Assembly (NCBI GenBank): GCA_037446915.1
Contig: JBBIHP010000144.1
Location: 1-5,373 of the forward strand
Length of the DNA: 5,373 nucleotides
Source of the DNA: DSXH01 sp037446915
GTDB taxonomy: Bacteria > Bacteroidota > Ignavibacteria > Ignavibacteriales > Melioribacteraceae
Direction of reading: 5' to 3'
The translations under genes and the position numbers were made by a program. Positions 1 to 5,373 of this stretch are shown piece after piece. The first letter of the stretch is position 1, and each line of letters opens with the position of its first letter. The notes under the pieces were generated by a model that was not told where the DNA came from, did no database searches, and saw only the letters and a program-made list of their open reading frames with translations.

Positions 1-434
1 GACTTGATGTTACATTCTCTTATGCCGATAATGAACTTCTGCCGTTTTTTCTCTACACTAATTTTGGTTATCAGCATTACCCGGGCCGTCAGGATTTTTA
101 TAAACGAACAGATTACTCGTCATTATCAAGTAATGTTTTAGTAATTGCGCCCGGTGTTAGGTATTATTTCCCTCCTTTAATTGAAAGTGTGATGCTTCTG
201 ATGCCGGTAGTTGATGCCGGTCTTTCATTTGCGTATTTCGAAAAGTCACATCAATTTAAGTTGGACCGCGGCAGACAAAATTATGTTGAAGAAACAGGTA
301 AATTCGGTTTTCATATCGGTGCCGGTTTTTCGATGTTCATTCTTGACGTAATAACTTATTACAACTTTCTGAATAACAATGAATACATTTCGTTTAATCT
401 GCGTGCAACTATTCCAATCTTTGTAACTTTCTAA
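1..434 (+). CDS. Outer-membrane beta-barrel protein, C-terminal part (5' truncated)
   Basis: An open frame runs from the window edge (first full codon at base 3) to TAA at 432-434, giving about 143 residues with no start codon in view that is likely to be the true one. The sequence alternates polar and hydrophobic/aromatic residues in short stretches (for example FFLYTNFGYQHYP, FGFHIGAGFSMF, YISFNLRATIPIFVTF), separated by polar or glycine-rich turns, as expected for transmembrane beta-strands. The last residue is Phe in a strand ending IFVTF, the classical C-terminal signal recognised by the BAM assembly machinery. The protein is therefore inferred to sit in the outer membrane. I cannot assign a specific family (an OmpW-like or generic OMP_b-brl barrel would fit) or a substrate. 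It is followed closely by the enoyl-CoA hydratase gene, whose ribosome binding site overlaps this gene's stop. An internal ATG at 189 is only a methionine inside the barrel, because the upstream frame is equally barrel-like. Confidence 0.75.
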   Translation, partial: LDVTFSYADNELLPFFLYTNFGYQHYPGRQDFYKRTDYSSLSSNVLVIAPGVRYYFPPLIESVMLLMPVVDAGLSFAYFEKSHQFKLDRGRQNYVEETGKFGFHIGAGFSMFILDVITYYNFLNNNEYISFNLRATIPIFVTF

Positions 435-441
435 GAGGTGA
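434..441 (+). promoter_or_regulatory. Shine-Dalgarno site of the enoyl-CoA hydratase gene, overlapping the upstream stop codon
   Basis: The bases around the TAA at 432-434 read TAAGAGGTGATT, directly followed by ATG at 444. This matches the standard anti-Shine-Dalgarno complement TAAGGAGGTGAT except for one missing G. The GAGG core (435-438) lies 5 nt before the ATG, ideal spacing. The site decides the start: the in-frame GTG at 438-440 is part of the Shine-Dalgarno sequence and is not the initiator. Sharing its first bases with the upstream stop suggests translational coupling between the barrel gene and the hydratase gene. Confidence 0.75.
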
Positions 442-443
442 TT

Positions 444-1226
444 ATGGATTATAGAAATATATTGTTCGAAGTAAAAAATAAAATTGCATTCGTAACAATT
501 AACCGTCCCGATAAACTAAACGCTCTTAATAACGAAACTCTTAACGAATTAAATTCCTGTTTCGATTCGATAAGCAATAACGACGGAATAAATGTAGTGA
601 TAATAACCGGAGCCGGAGAGAAAGCATTTGTTGCCGGGGCTGATATTTCAGAACTTAATAAACTGAATGAATCAACAGGAATAACATTCGCCGGGTTCGG
701 TCAGGGTGTTTTTAATAAAATTGAAAATCTGAATAAACCTGTTATCGCAGCAGTAAACGGATTTGCGTTGGGAGGCGGATGCGAACTTGCTATGGCTTGT
801 CATATTCGTCTATCTTCAGAGAAAGCAAAGTTTGGTCAGCCCGAAGTTAATCTTGGAATTATTCCCGGCTACGGCGGTACTCAAAGATTATCAAGATTGA
901 TTAATACTGGTCGAGCTGCTGAATTGATTTTAACCGGCGATATAATAGATGCCGGCGAAGCACTACGAATAGGTCTTGTTAATAAAGTTTATAAGCCGGA
1001 AGAATTAATTGCCAGAGCTGTTGAACTGGCGGAAAAGATCTCTGCTAAAGGTCAGATTGCGGTGGAATTATCTCTTAAAGCAATTGTTAGTACTAATAAC
1101 CTTTCTGAAACAGACGGATTGAAACTTGAAGCAGAACTTTTTGGTAAATGCTGTTCAACGGAAGATTTTAAGGAAGGAACTTCGGCATTTTTAGAAAAAC
1201 GAAAACCCGAGTTCAAAAAGAAATAA
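444..1226 (+). CDS. Enoyl-CoA hydratase/crotonase family protein, Crt-like short-chain 3-hydroxyacyl-CoA dehydratase
   Basis: This is a 260-residue cytoplasmic crotonase, full length for the family. It is expected to interconvert (2E)-enoyl-CoA and (3S)-3-hydroxyacyl-CoA in fatty-acid beta-oxidation or butanoyl/crotonyl-CoA metabolism. Counting from ATG 444, the N-terminal VTINRPDKLNALN (17-29) is typical of the fold. AGAD at 64-67 and GGG at 110-112 supply the oxyanion-hole amides (A66 and G111). Both catalytic glutamates of true hydratases are present: E114 in GGGCELAM and E134 in QPEVNLGIIPGYGGTQR. The C-terminal part (ALRIGLVNKV, then a segment near AFLEKRKPEF) closely resembles clostridial Crt as I remember it. 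One oddity is H120 in ACHIR, where most homologues have Asp (ACDIR). The start is ATG 444 rather than GTG 438, because the GTG lies inside the ribosome binding site. No partner beta-oxidation gene is in view, so the exact pathway is open. A short-chain (C4) preference is inference from similarity only. Confidence 0.93.
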   Translation: MDYRNILFEVKNKIAFVTINRPDKLNALNNETLNELNSCFDSISNNDGINVVIITGAGEKAFVAGADISELNKLNESTGITFAGFGQGVFNKIENLNKPVIAAVNGFALGGGCELAMACHIRLSSEKAKFGQPEVNLGIIPGYGGTQRLSRLINTGRAAELILTGDIIDAGEALRIGLVNKVYKPEELIARAVELAEKISAKGQIAVELSLKAIVSTNNLSETDGLKLEAELFGKCCSTEDFKEGTSAFLEKRKPEFKKK

Positions 1227-1266
1227 ATGATTAACACAATATAATTTTCATCTCTGTTCTACTTTG

Positions 1267-1300
1267 TTGCATGGTTAATTAGTGGAAGTTGTTATATATA
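1267..1300 (+). promoter_or_regulatory. Possible weak sigma-70-like promoter for the deacetylase-like gene
   Basis: The 108-nt gap between the hydratase stop and the next ATG contains TTGCAT at 1267-1272, and an AT-only stretch TTATATATAA begins at 1292. The two could act as -35 and -10 elements, but the spacing is 18-20 nt, longer than the usual 17, and the -10 match is imprecise. No terminator hairpin follows the hydratase gene, so read-through from upstream is equally possible. Low confidence. Confidence 0.2.
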
Positions 1301-1324
1301 AATTAATCCGGCACAAAGTATCGC

Positions 1325-1330
1325 AAGGAA
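1325..1330 (+). promoter_or_regulatory. Ribosome binding site of the deacetylase-like gene
   Basis: AAGGAA at 1325-1330 lies 4 nt before ATG 1335, a good Shine-Dalgarno match at a usable distance. It supports this ATG, and hence the short cytoplasmic tail before the membrane segment. Confidence 0.65.
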
Positions 1331-1334
1331 ATCT

Positions 1335-2369
1335 ATGTCATTCAAAAAAACATTTGCTAAATACCTATTCGGGCTTACAATATTTTTATTGGTTGTTAAT
1401 ATTATAATTGAATTTGTGGCAAGACCTGCTAAGCATGGCAATAATAGTAACTCTAATATTAGTGAATTGACCACCCGCCAGATTGATTCTATTTTTGTTG
1501 ACGTGCTCGATCAATACGGAATTGAATCGAGATGGATTAGTACAAAACCGATAAAAGTAAAAGATGAGGATTCAATTAAAAAACAATTTACCATTTATCT
1601 ACCGGCTGATCTGCCAATTCCTCTTATTATTAGAGATGTAAACAAAGTTATAGAAAATGATATCACCGGATTTGTATCCGAAGAGAAAAAAATTTTTGGG
1701 ACTACAGAAATAAGAATCTATACCAATGAATTGCTGAAATTGAAAGCTACATTAGTCTCCGATCCGCAGACTATTAGAGAGAGGAATAACCTGGCATTCG
1801 TTATTACCGATGCGGCTAATTTGAAACAATCGGATTTCTCTAAGTTTCTATCTTTACCTTACTCGCTTTGCCTGACAGTTATTCCATCGGAATCCGCTTC
1901 GTTTCAGGTTGATTCAATTAAGAAATATTCAAAAGAATATATTGTTTTATTGAACAATGAGATGACCGAAAAAAAATATAAACTGGAAAGCCGGGATCAG
2001 AAAACTTTGATAAGAAATTCGATCAGCAACATACTAAAAGATTTTATGGAAGCTAAGCTTCTAACTGTTGATGAAAAGAGCAGATTGTTCAATTCTGTAA
2101 TTTATAATTTCGTCCTCGACGAATTCAAAAAAAGAAACAAAGAACTTGTCCCGCTATCTCAATTCATTTTTCTTTCTGCAAATAATGAGAGCGAATTAAT
2201 TTCTAAATTCAAATTCCATTGTATGGATGGTTCAAGCGGCAACCAGAAAACTTTTTTAATCAGCTACGAAAATTTTTTAAAGATAAGACCTGAATTGGAA
2301 TTGTTTAAAAAGAAAGGTCACCGTATCCTACCTATTTCTCAAGCAGAAATTATACTGGTTAAGAAATAA
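1335..2369 (+). CDS. Membrane-anchored divergent polysaccharide deacetylase (YibQ/DUF610-like) relative, apparently lacking the active site
   Basis: This 344-residue protein has a short basic N-terminus (MSFKKTFAKY) and one hydrophobic segment at about residues 10-28, which should anchor it with the bulk in the periplasm. Residues 45-140 resemble the N-terminal domain of divergent polysaccharide deacetylases: FTIYLPADLPIP at 85-96 corresponds to the family's 'vPADLPlp' element. The core follows in family order: LAFVITDA (153-160) where the family has IAIVIDD, LPYSLCLTVIP (174-184) for LP.p.t.ailP, and YIVLLNNEM (202-210) for the EvllHlPMEp strand. The end, PELELFKKKGHRILPISQ (319-336), matches the usual P.L...G..lvPlS terminus. 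The residues I would expect to bind metal or catalyse are missing: the first Asp of the DD pair is Thr, the His of HLPM is gone, and LTVDEKS (243-249) stands where NNHMGS belongs. A structural or binding role, rather than glycan deacetylation, is inferred. Homology was recognised by eye only. Confidence 0.6.
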   Translation: MSFKKTFAKYLFGLTIFLLVVNIIIEFVARPAKHGNNSNSNISELTTRQIDSIFVDVLDQYGIESRWISTKPIKVKDEDSIKKQFTIYLPADLPIPLIIRDVNKVIENDITGFVSEEKKIFGTTEIRIYTNELLKLKATLVSDPQTIRERNNLAFVITDAANLKQSDFSKFLSLPYSLCLTVIPSESASFQVDSIKKYSKEYIVLLNNEMTEKKYKLESRDQKTLIRNSISNILKDFMEAKLLTVDEKSRLFNSVIYNFVLDEFKKRNKELVPLSQFIFLSANNESELISKFKFHCMDGSSGNQKTFLISYENFLKIRPELELFKKKGHRILPISQAEIILVKK

Positions 2370-2393
2370 AAACTATTTGTGATATCTTTTGCC

Positions 2394-2407
2394 TTTGTGC
2401 TTTAGCG
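2394..2407. repeat. Degenerate fragment of the intergenic repeat (extra arm)
   Basis: TTTGTGCTTTAGCG matches TTTGTGTCTTAGTG at 2522-2535 (right arm of the main palindrome) at 11 of 14 positions as a direct repeat. Its GTGCTTTAG (2397-2405) is also a perfect 9-nt reverse complement of CTAAAGCAC at 2485-2493 in the left arm. It is probably the remnant of a second, decayed copy of the same element, or part of one larger composite element. Confidence 0.5.
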
Positions 2408-2470
2408 GTGTAATTAATTGAGCAGAAAAATGTGAGAGTGTTTTACGAGGAAAAACTTTCCCTGAAACAA

Positions 2471-2547
2471 TTGCCACAAAGTCACTAAAGCACTAAATAC
2501 CACTAAAAATATTCGTGAATTTTTGTGTCTTAGTGTTTTGGTGGCAA
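2471..2547. repeat. Imperfect inverted repeat (23-nt arms) of the TTGCCAC/GTGGCAA type
   Basis: The left arm 2471-2493 (TTGCCACAAAGTCACTAAAG plus CAC) and the reverse complement of the right arm 2525-2547 (TTGCCACCAAAACACTAAGA plus CAC) agree at 18 of 23 positions, with the outer 7 bp (TTGCCAC/GTGGCAA) perfect. The 31-nt spacer includes further CACTAAA copies. CACTAAA occurs at 2483-2489, 2491-2497 and 2501-2507, giving a tandem feel. I recall similar CACAAAG/CACTAAG palindromes as dispersed intergenic elements in Bacteroidota- and Chlorobiota-type genomes. A role as a bidirectional terminator or mRNA 3'-end stabiliser between the two convergent operons is inference from position. Confidence 0.65.
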
Positions 2548-2597
2548 AATTAATCAGTGAGACAATTAATCTTGAAATATTGGCTCTTGCAGATTGG

Positions 2598-2615
2598 GCA
2601 ATAGTTAATTATTGC
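2598..2615. repeat. Small AT-rich hairpin at the 3' side of the minus-strand operon
   Basis: GCAATA (2598-2603) and TATTGC (2610-2615) form a perfect 6-bp stem with a 6-nt loop. A further pair, AAATATT at 2575-2581 and AATATTT at 2622-2628, could enclose it. It lies about 30 nt beyond the stop codon of the second M16 gene. The stem is short and AT-rich, and no T-run follows on the minus strand, so terminator function is unproven. Confidence 0.3.
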
Positions 2616-2643
2616 TTCCGGAATATTTAATTAATGTTTTTAG

Positions 2644-3996
2644 CTAAATCAGATTACCGTAAATATTCAGCTCAACGGGTTCACCAATACCTAAATTTTT
2701 TATTTGCTGCAATATTCCTTTCTTATCTCCGACAACCAATATTATTGCTTCATCAGGTTTTACATATTCTAACGCTGCTCTTTGAATCTCTTCCGGTGTT
2801 ACATTTTCAATTTTACTTTCATAACTATTATAATAGTCGATGGGGAGTTCATGGGTAATAAGAGGAGAAATATTGCTGGCAATCTGCGTAAAAGTTTCGA
2901 ACCTGGAAGGGAACTGTTTTATCAAATATGATTTCGCAAAATCAATTTCATCAGGACTAATATTCTGCCTGATCAAATTCAGTTCATTCATAATTTCTTG
3001 AATAGCTTCTGCAGTATTTTTAATATTTACAGCAGTAGAAATTTCCAAGTAACCGGTGTTTTTAGTGTAATTGAGTGATGAACCCGCTCCGTAAGTTAAT
3101 CCCCTTTTTTCTCTTAAATTAAGATTGATTCTACTCGAAAATTGTCCACCAAGAATTGTGTTCATAATCCTTGCCGCATAATAATCTTCAGATTTCCTTG
3201 GTTTGGTAAGATTACCGATTCTAATTTCACTTTGTGCCGATTCCTTCTTATCTATATAATAAATATTCTTTTTAACACCGGAGGATAAATTAACAACCAT
3301 TTCAGATTTTTGCGATTTTAAACTTCCGAGATATTTATTGAATAACCCGGCTGCTTCATCTTCGGTTATATTTCCGACAATAATTGCAGAAAATTTTGAT
3401 CGGCAAAAATTACTTTTATAAAATTCTGTTACATCGTTTTTGCTGATAGCCGTTGCCGTCTCTTCATAACCAATCTCTGGATAAGCATAAGGGGAGTTAA
3501 TAAATAATTTTTTTTCGAACGCAGTTGTTGCAATGTAAGAAGGTTCATCCTTAAGCTGAAGTATTTTATCGAGCATTCTTTTCTTTTCCCGCGCAAAGTC
3601 AGTTTCTTCAAACCTCGGGTCAAGAATAATTTTGGAAAGTAATTCAAACGACCTTTCAAAATGTTCTTTTAGTGAAAGCACTGAAAAAGTAAACGTATCG
3701 TGATTAACGAGGATGCTCTGAACCGTTCCAAGTTTTTCAATCTCATTATTTAATTGAAGCGCATCGTATTCACCCGCACCTTCATCAATTAAAAGGGAAG
3801 TTAGAAATGTTAATCCTTTTTTATCAACTGGATCATTTACACAACCGGAGGAAGAAATCAATATTAATTTTACAATCGGAAGCTTTTCCTTTTGAACGAA
3901 ATAAAGATCAATTCCATTGCTCAGGTTAATAAAATTTATTTGAGGAATTTCAAATGAAATTTTTTCTAACGGTATAGGTGTTGATGATCTATTCAT
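2644..3996 (-). CDS. M16 family peptidase-like subunit without zinc site (non-catalytic, R/Y-bearing M16B partner)
   Basis: This 450-residue protein has the full length of a two-domain M16B subunit. The N-terminal domain shows the family pattern (LSNGIDLYFVQKEKLPIVKL at 25-44, then G61), but where HxxEH should be it reads TFLTS (63-67), so both His ligands and the catalytic Glu are gone. The distal Glu region reads MLDKILQLKDEP (about 141-152) instead of NE. Typical M16 elements are otherwise kept: SPYAYPEIGYEE (168-179) and IIVGNI (205-210). The C-terminal domain holds ILGGQFSSRINLNLREKRGL (281-300) followed by TYG, with the R295/Y302 pair that binds substrate peptide in M16 enzymes. The gene starts 7 nt after the stop of the intact M16 gene, without a clear Shine-Dalgarno site, which suggests translational coupling. 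The in-frame codons back to the previous stop offer no ATG, GTG or TTG alternative. No signal peptide is visible. The likely role is the substrate-binding half of a heterodimer, analogous to the non-zinc subunit of mitochondrial processing peptidase and the Sphingomonas A1 two-subunit M16 peptidase. Confidence 0.88.
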   Translation of the reverse strand: MNRSSTPIPLEKISFEIPQINFINLSNGIDLYFVQKEKLPIVKLILISSSGCVNDPVDKKGLTFLTSLLIDEGAGEYDALQLNNEIEKLGTVQSILVNHDTFTFSVLSLKEHFERSFELLSKIILDPRFEETDFAREKKRMLDKILQLKDEPSYIATTAFEKKLFINSPYAYPEIGYEETATAISKNDVTEFYKSNFCRSKFSAIIVGNITEDEAAGLFNKYLGSLKSQKSEMVVNLSSGVKKNIYYIDKKESAQSEIRIGNLTKPRKSEDYYAARIMNTILGGQFSSRINLNLREKRGLTYGAGSSLNYTKNTGYLEISTAVNIKNTAEAIQEIMNELNLIRQNISPDEIDFAKSYLIKQFPSRFETFTQIASNISPLITHELPIDYYNSYESKIENVTPEEIQRAALEYVKPDEAIILVVGDKKGILQQIKNLGIGEPVELNIYGNLI

Positions 3997-4003
3997 ATAT
4001 TTT

Positions 4004-5275
4004 TTAATCTGATTTTGGTTTAATAATTAATTCAACATATGGCTCACGTAAAAATTTTTCGGCTGCCGCAACTACATTTTCTTTAGTTACAGTTTCATAA
4101 CGGTTTATATCAAATAGAAATGAATCCGGTTCATTAAGAAAAAAGTTATAATGATTCATGTGGTCGATGATTGTGTCTAATTTTTGTAATGAGTAAATGT
4201 AGGATGACTTAATACTGTTTTTTGATCTTTGCAGCTCATCATCAGTAATACCATGAGCAATAAGTTTATTAATTTCTTTGAGAATTTCTTCTTTAATCAA
4301 TTCTATCTCAATACCCGGTTTTGCAGTAGAAATAATTATGAAAGAACCGGTTAATTTTGCGGAGTACTGGAATGATGATACATCCTGAGCAATCTGATTA
4401 TCGAACAAAAGATTTTTTTGCAGACGTGAATTTTTTGTTCCGGTTAATAAGTCTGCTAAAATATCGAGAGCTGCATCATGCATTTCGAATGCCTTATCGG
4501 AATGCCATGCTAAATAAATCCTTGGTAACTGCACGTTATCTTCGTGAATAATTTTTTTGTTCTCGCTTAACTTTTGTGTTGTCGCAGTTACTTGCGGAAC
4601 TGAATCCGAACCAGGAATTTCACCAAAATATTTTTCAATAAGTTCCTTTGCATTCTCAATTTCGAAATTTCCGCCGAGCACAATTGATGCATTGTTCGGT
4701 GCATAATAAGTTTTGAAGAAATTGCGGACGTCGTCCAGTTCAAAATTTGCGATATCATCCATCCACCCGATAGTTGGCCACGAATAAGGGTGATTACCGG
4801 AATAGAGATTGGAGAATAAAATTTCCCACGACAATCCATACGGCTGGTTTTCGTATCTCTGCCTACGCTCATTCATTACCACATCTTTCTGGTTATCAAG
4901 TTTATCCTGTGTAAGTGCCGGTAACAGAAAACCCATCCGGTCGGATTCCAGCCAGAGAATTAATTCTAAATAGTTTGCCGGGACTGATTCATAGTAGTTT
5001 GTTCTATCAATAGAAGTGGAACCATTAAGTGTACCGCCGGCTTCCTGGATATATTTGAAGTGCCCTTCTTTAGGAATATTCTGCGATCCCTGGAACATCA
5101 TATGTTCGAAGAGATGAGCAAAACCGGTCTTGCCCAGCTTCTCATTAGCAGAGCCCACCTTATACCAGATATTTATTGATACAGTTGGAAGTGATTTGTC
5201 CTGATAGAGTATAACCTCGAGTCCATTAGGGAGTGAATACTTCTTGTAATTTATTTTTAACAGATCAGTTTTCAT
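4004..5275 (-). CDS. M16 family zinc metallopeptidase, catalytic subunit (M16B type)
   Basis: This 423-residue two-domain M16B peptidase should cleave peptides or unfolded proteins. The N-terminal domain carries the inverted zinc motif HLFEH at 54-58 (H54 and H58 ligands, E57 general base) in GFAHLFEHMMFQGS. The distal ligand is E136 in VVMNERRQR, about 77 residues later, as is normal. GGTLNGSTSIDRTNYYE (80-96) and HPYSWPTIGWMDDI (162-175) are further family blocks. In the C-terminal domain, NSRLQKNLLFDNQIAQ (282-297) aligns with the family's R/Y element but has L290 and Q297 in place of Arg and Tyr, so substrate anchoring probably comes from the partner gene 7 nt downstream. The start at ATG 5275 is the only option: upstream in-frame codons reach a stop at 5300-5302 with no other initiator. 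No Shine-Dalgarno site is obvious and there is no signal peptide, so a cytoplasmic location is inferred. It lies 19 nt downstream of the truncated gene at the window edge and is probably in its operon. Confidence 0.92.
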   Translation of the reverse strand: MKTDLLKINYKKYSLPNGLEVILYQDKSLPTVSINIWYKVGSANEKLGKTGFAHLFEHMMFQGSQNIPKEGHFKYIQEAGGTLNGSTSIDRTNYYESVPANYLELILWLESDRMGFLLPALTQDKLDNQKDVVMNERRQRYENQPYGLSWEILFSNLYSGNHPYSWPTIGWMDDIANFELDDVRNFFKTYYAPNNASIVLGGNFEIENAKELIEKYFGEIPGSDSVPQVTATTQKLSENKKIIHEDNVQLPRIYLAWHSDKAFEMHDAALDILADLLTGTKNSRLQKNLLFDNQIAQDVSSFQYSAKLTGSFIIISTAKPGIEIELIKEEILKEINKLIAHGITDDELQRSKNSIKSSYIYSLQKLDTIIDHMNHYNFFLNEPDSFLFDINRYETVTKENVVAAAEKFLREPYVELIIKPKSD

Positions 5276-5294
5276 TTTCGGATCTTTTAATAGA

Positions 5295-5373
5295 TTATTT
5301 CAGCATGAACTCAATCCTTTCTGCTTTACCATCAATATTAGAACGAGGAGAGATATTAAATATTTTGCACAGT
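5295..5373 (-). CDS. Unrecognised protein, C-terminal 25 residues only
   Basis: On the minus strand an open frame enters from the right edge and ends at TAA (5297-5295). The visible tail is 25 residues, including NISPRSNIDGKAERIEFMLK. It is mixed charged and hydrophobic, with no membrane segment. The other two minus-strand frames contain stops here, and the 19-nt spacing to the M16 start is typical of an operon, so I take it as the end of a real upstream gene. The fragment is too short to name a family. Its stop position is well supported, its function unknown. Confidence 0.55.
   Translation of the reverse strand, partial: LCKIFNISPRSNIDGKAERIEFMLK

Larger units (their letters stand above)
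2370..2643. other. Convergent intergenic region with repeats, no supported gene
   Basis: This 274-nt gap separates the ends of the plus-strand and minus-strand genes. It is AT-rich and contains the inverted repeat at 2471-2547, a repeat fragment near 2394-2407, a minor GGAAA/TTTCC hairpin at 2449-2461 and an AT-rich hairpin at 2598-2615. No classical GC-rich hairpin followed by a T-run is present, although both flanking genes end here. The palindromes are the best candidates for transcription ends from both sides. I found no protein-coding or RNA gene that I can support. Confidence 0.7.

Noticed and set aside
189..434. A separate 81-residue gene starting at ATG 189
   Set aside because: The frame is open back to the window edge and the upstream residues have the same beta-barrel character, so this is the tail of a longer gene.
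438..443. GTG at 438 as start of the enoyl-CoA hydratase
   Set aside because: The GTG lies within the Shine-Dalgarno core AGAGGTGAT, while ATG 444 has ideal spacing and gives the usual family N-terminus.
1052..1474. Two minus-strand frames (1052-1237 and 1292-1474)
   Set aside because: They overlap the coding regions of the hydratase and the deacetylase-like gene in antisense and show no supporting start signal or domain.
2449..2461. GGAAA-AAC-TTTCC hairpin as a rho-independent terminator of the plus-strand genes
   Set aside because: The stem is only 5 bp with a 3-nt loop and is followed by CCTGAAAC rather than a T-run.
2471..2547. CRISPR array or insertion-sequence end
   Set aside because: There are only three 7-nt CACTAAA units at irregular short spacing with no spacers, and no transposase or target-site duplication was seen nearby.
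2634..2858. Plus-strand reading frame of 74 codons
   Set aside because: It lies almost wholly over the 3' end of the well-supported minus-strand M16 gene, has no ribosome binding site I can see and no recognisable domain.
2644..3996. Second M16 gene as a decaying pseudogene because the zinc motif is lost
   Set aside because: The 450-codon frame is uninterrupted and the R/Y pair and other family blocks are retained, which fits a maintained non-catalytic subunit.
4357..4872. Short frames inside the catalytic M16 gene (plus 4357-4551, minus 4588-4872), and a similar one at minus 3429-3659 inside the second M16 gene
   Set aside because: All are out-of-frame shadows of intact M16 coding sequence.

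Overview
The window looks like ordinary chromosomal DNA from an AT-rich, Gram-negative bacterium, most likely of the Bacteroidota/Chlorobiota/Ignavibacteriota group. The pointers are an outer-membrane beta-barrel end with a terminal Phe, a membrane-anchored relative of the YibQ-type divergent polysaccharide deacetylases, a paired M16 protease locus, and an intergenic palindrome of the TTGCCAC...CACTAA kind that I recall from genomes of this group. Clear Shine-Dalgarno sites before two genes argue against core Bacteroidetes, which mostly lack them, and lean toward Ignavibacteria. The placement is inference, not a database result.

Plus strand, 1-2369: the 3' end of a beta-barrel outer-membrane protein is followed after 9 nt by an intact, Crt-like enoyl-CoA hydratase whose ribosome binding site overlaps the preceding stop codon. 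After a 108-nt gap with its own ribosome binding site and a possible weak promoter comes a membrane-anchored protein. It has the architecture of a divergent polysaccharide deacetylase but seems to have lost the metal and catalytic residues.

Convergent gap, 2370-2643: this 274-nt intergenic region separates the plus-strand genes from the minus-strand operon. It holds an imperfect 23-bp inverted repeat, a related repeat fragment and a small AT-rich hairpin. It encodes no convincing protein.

Minus strand, 5373-2644: a 25-residue C-terminal fragment of an unrecognised gene is followed after 19 nt by an M16 zinc peptidase with an intact HxxEH motif but no R/Y pair. Seven nucleotides further on is a second M16 protein with the zinc site erased but the R/Y pair kept. 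The complementary losses predict an obligate heterodimeric M16B protease, with one subunit supplying catalysis and the other substrate binding.

I see no mobile element, CRISPR array, tRNA, rRNA or defence-type system. The points most worth a second look are the complementary M16 pair, the active-site-less deacetylase relative and the intergenic palindrome.
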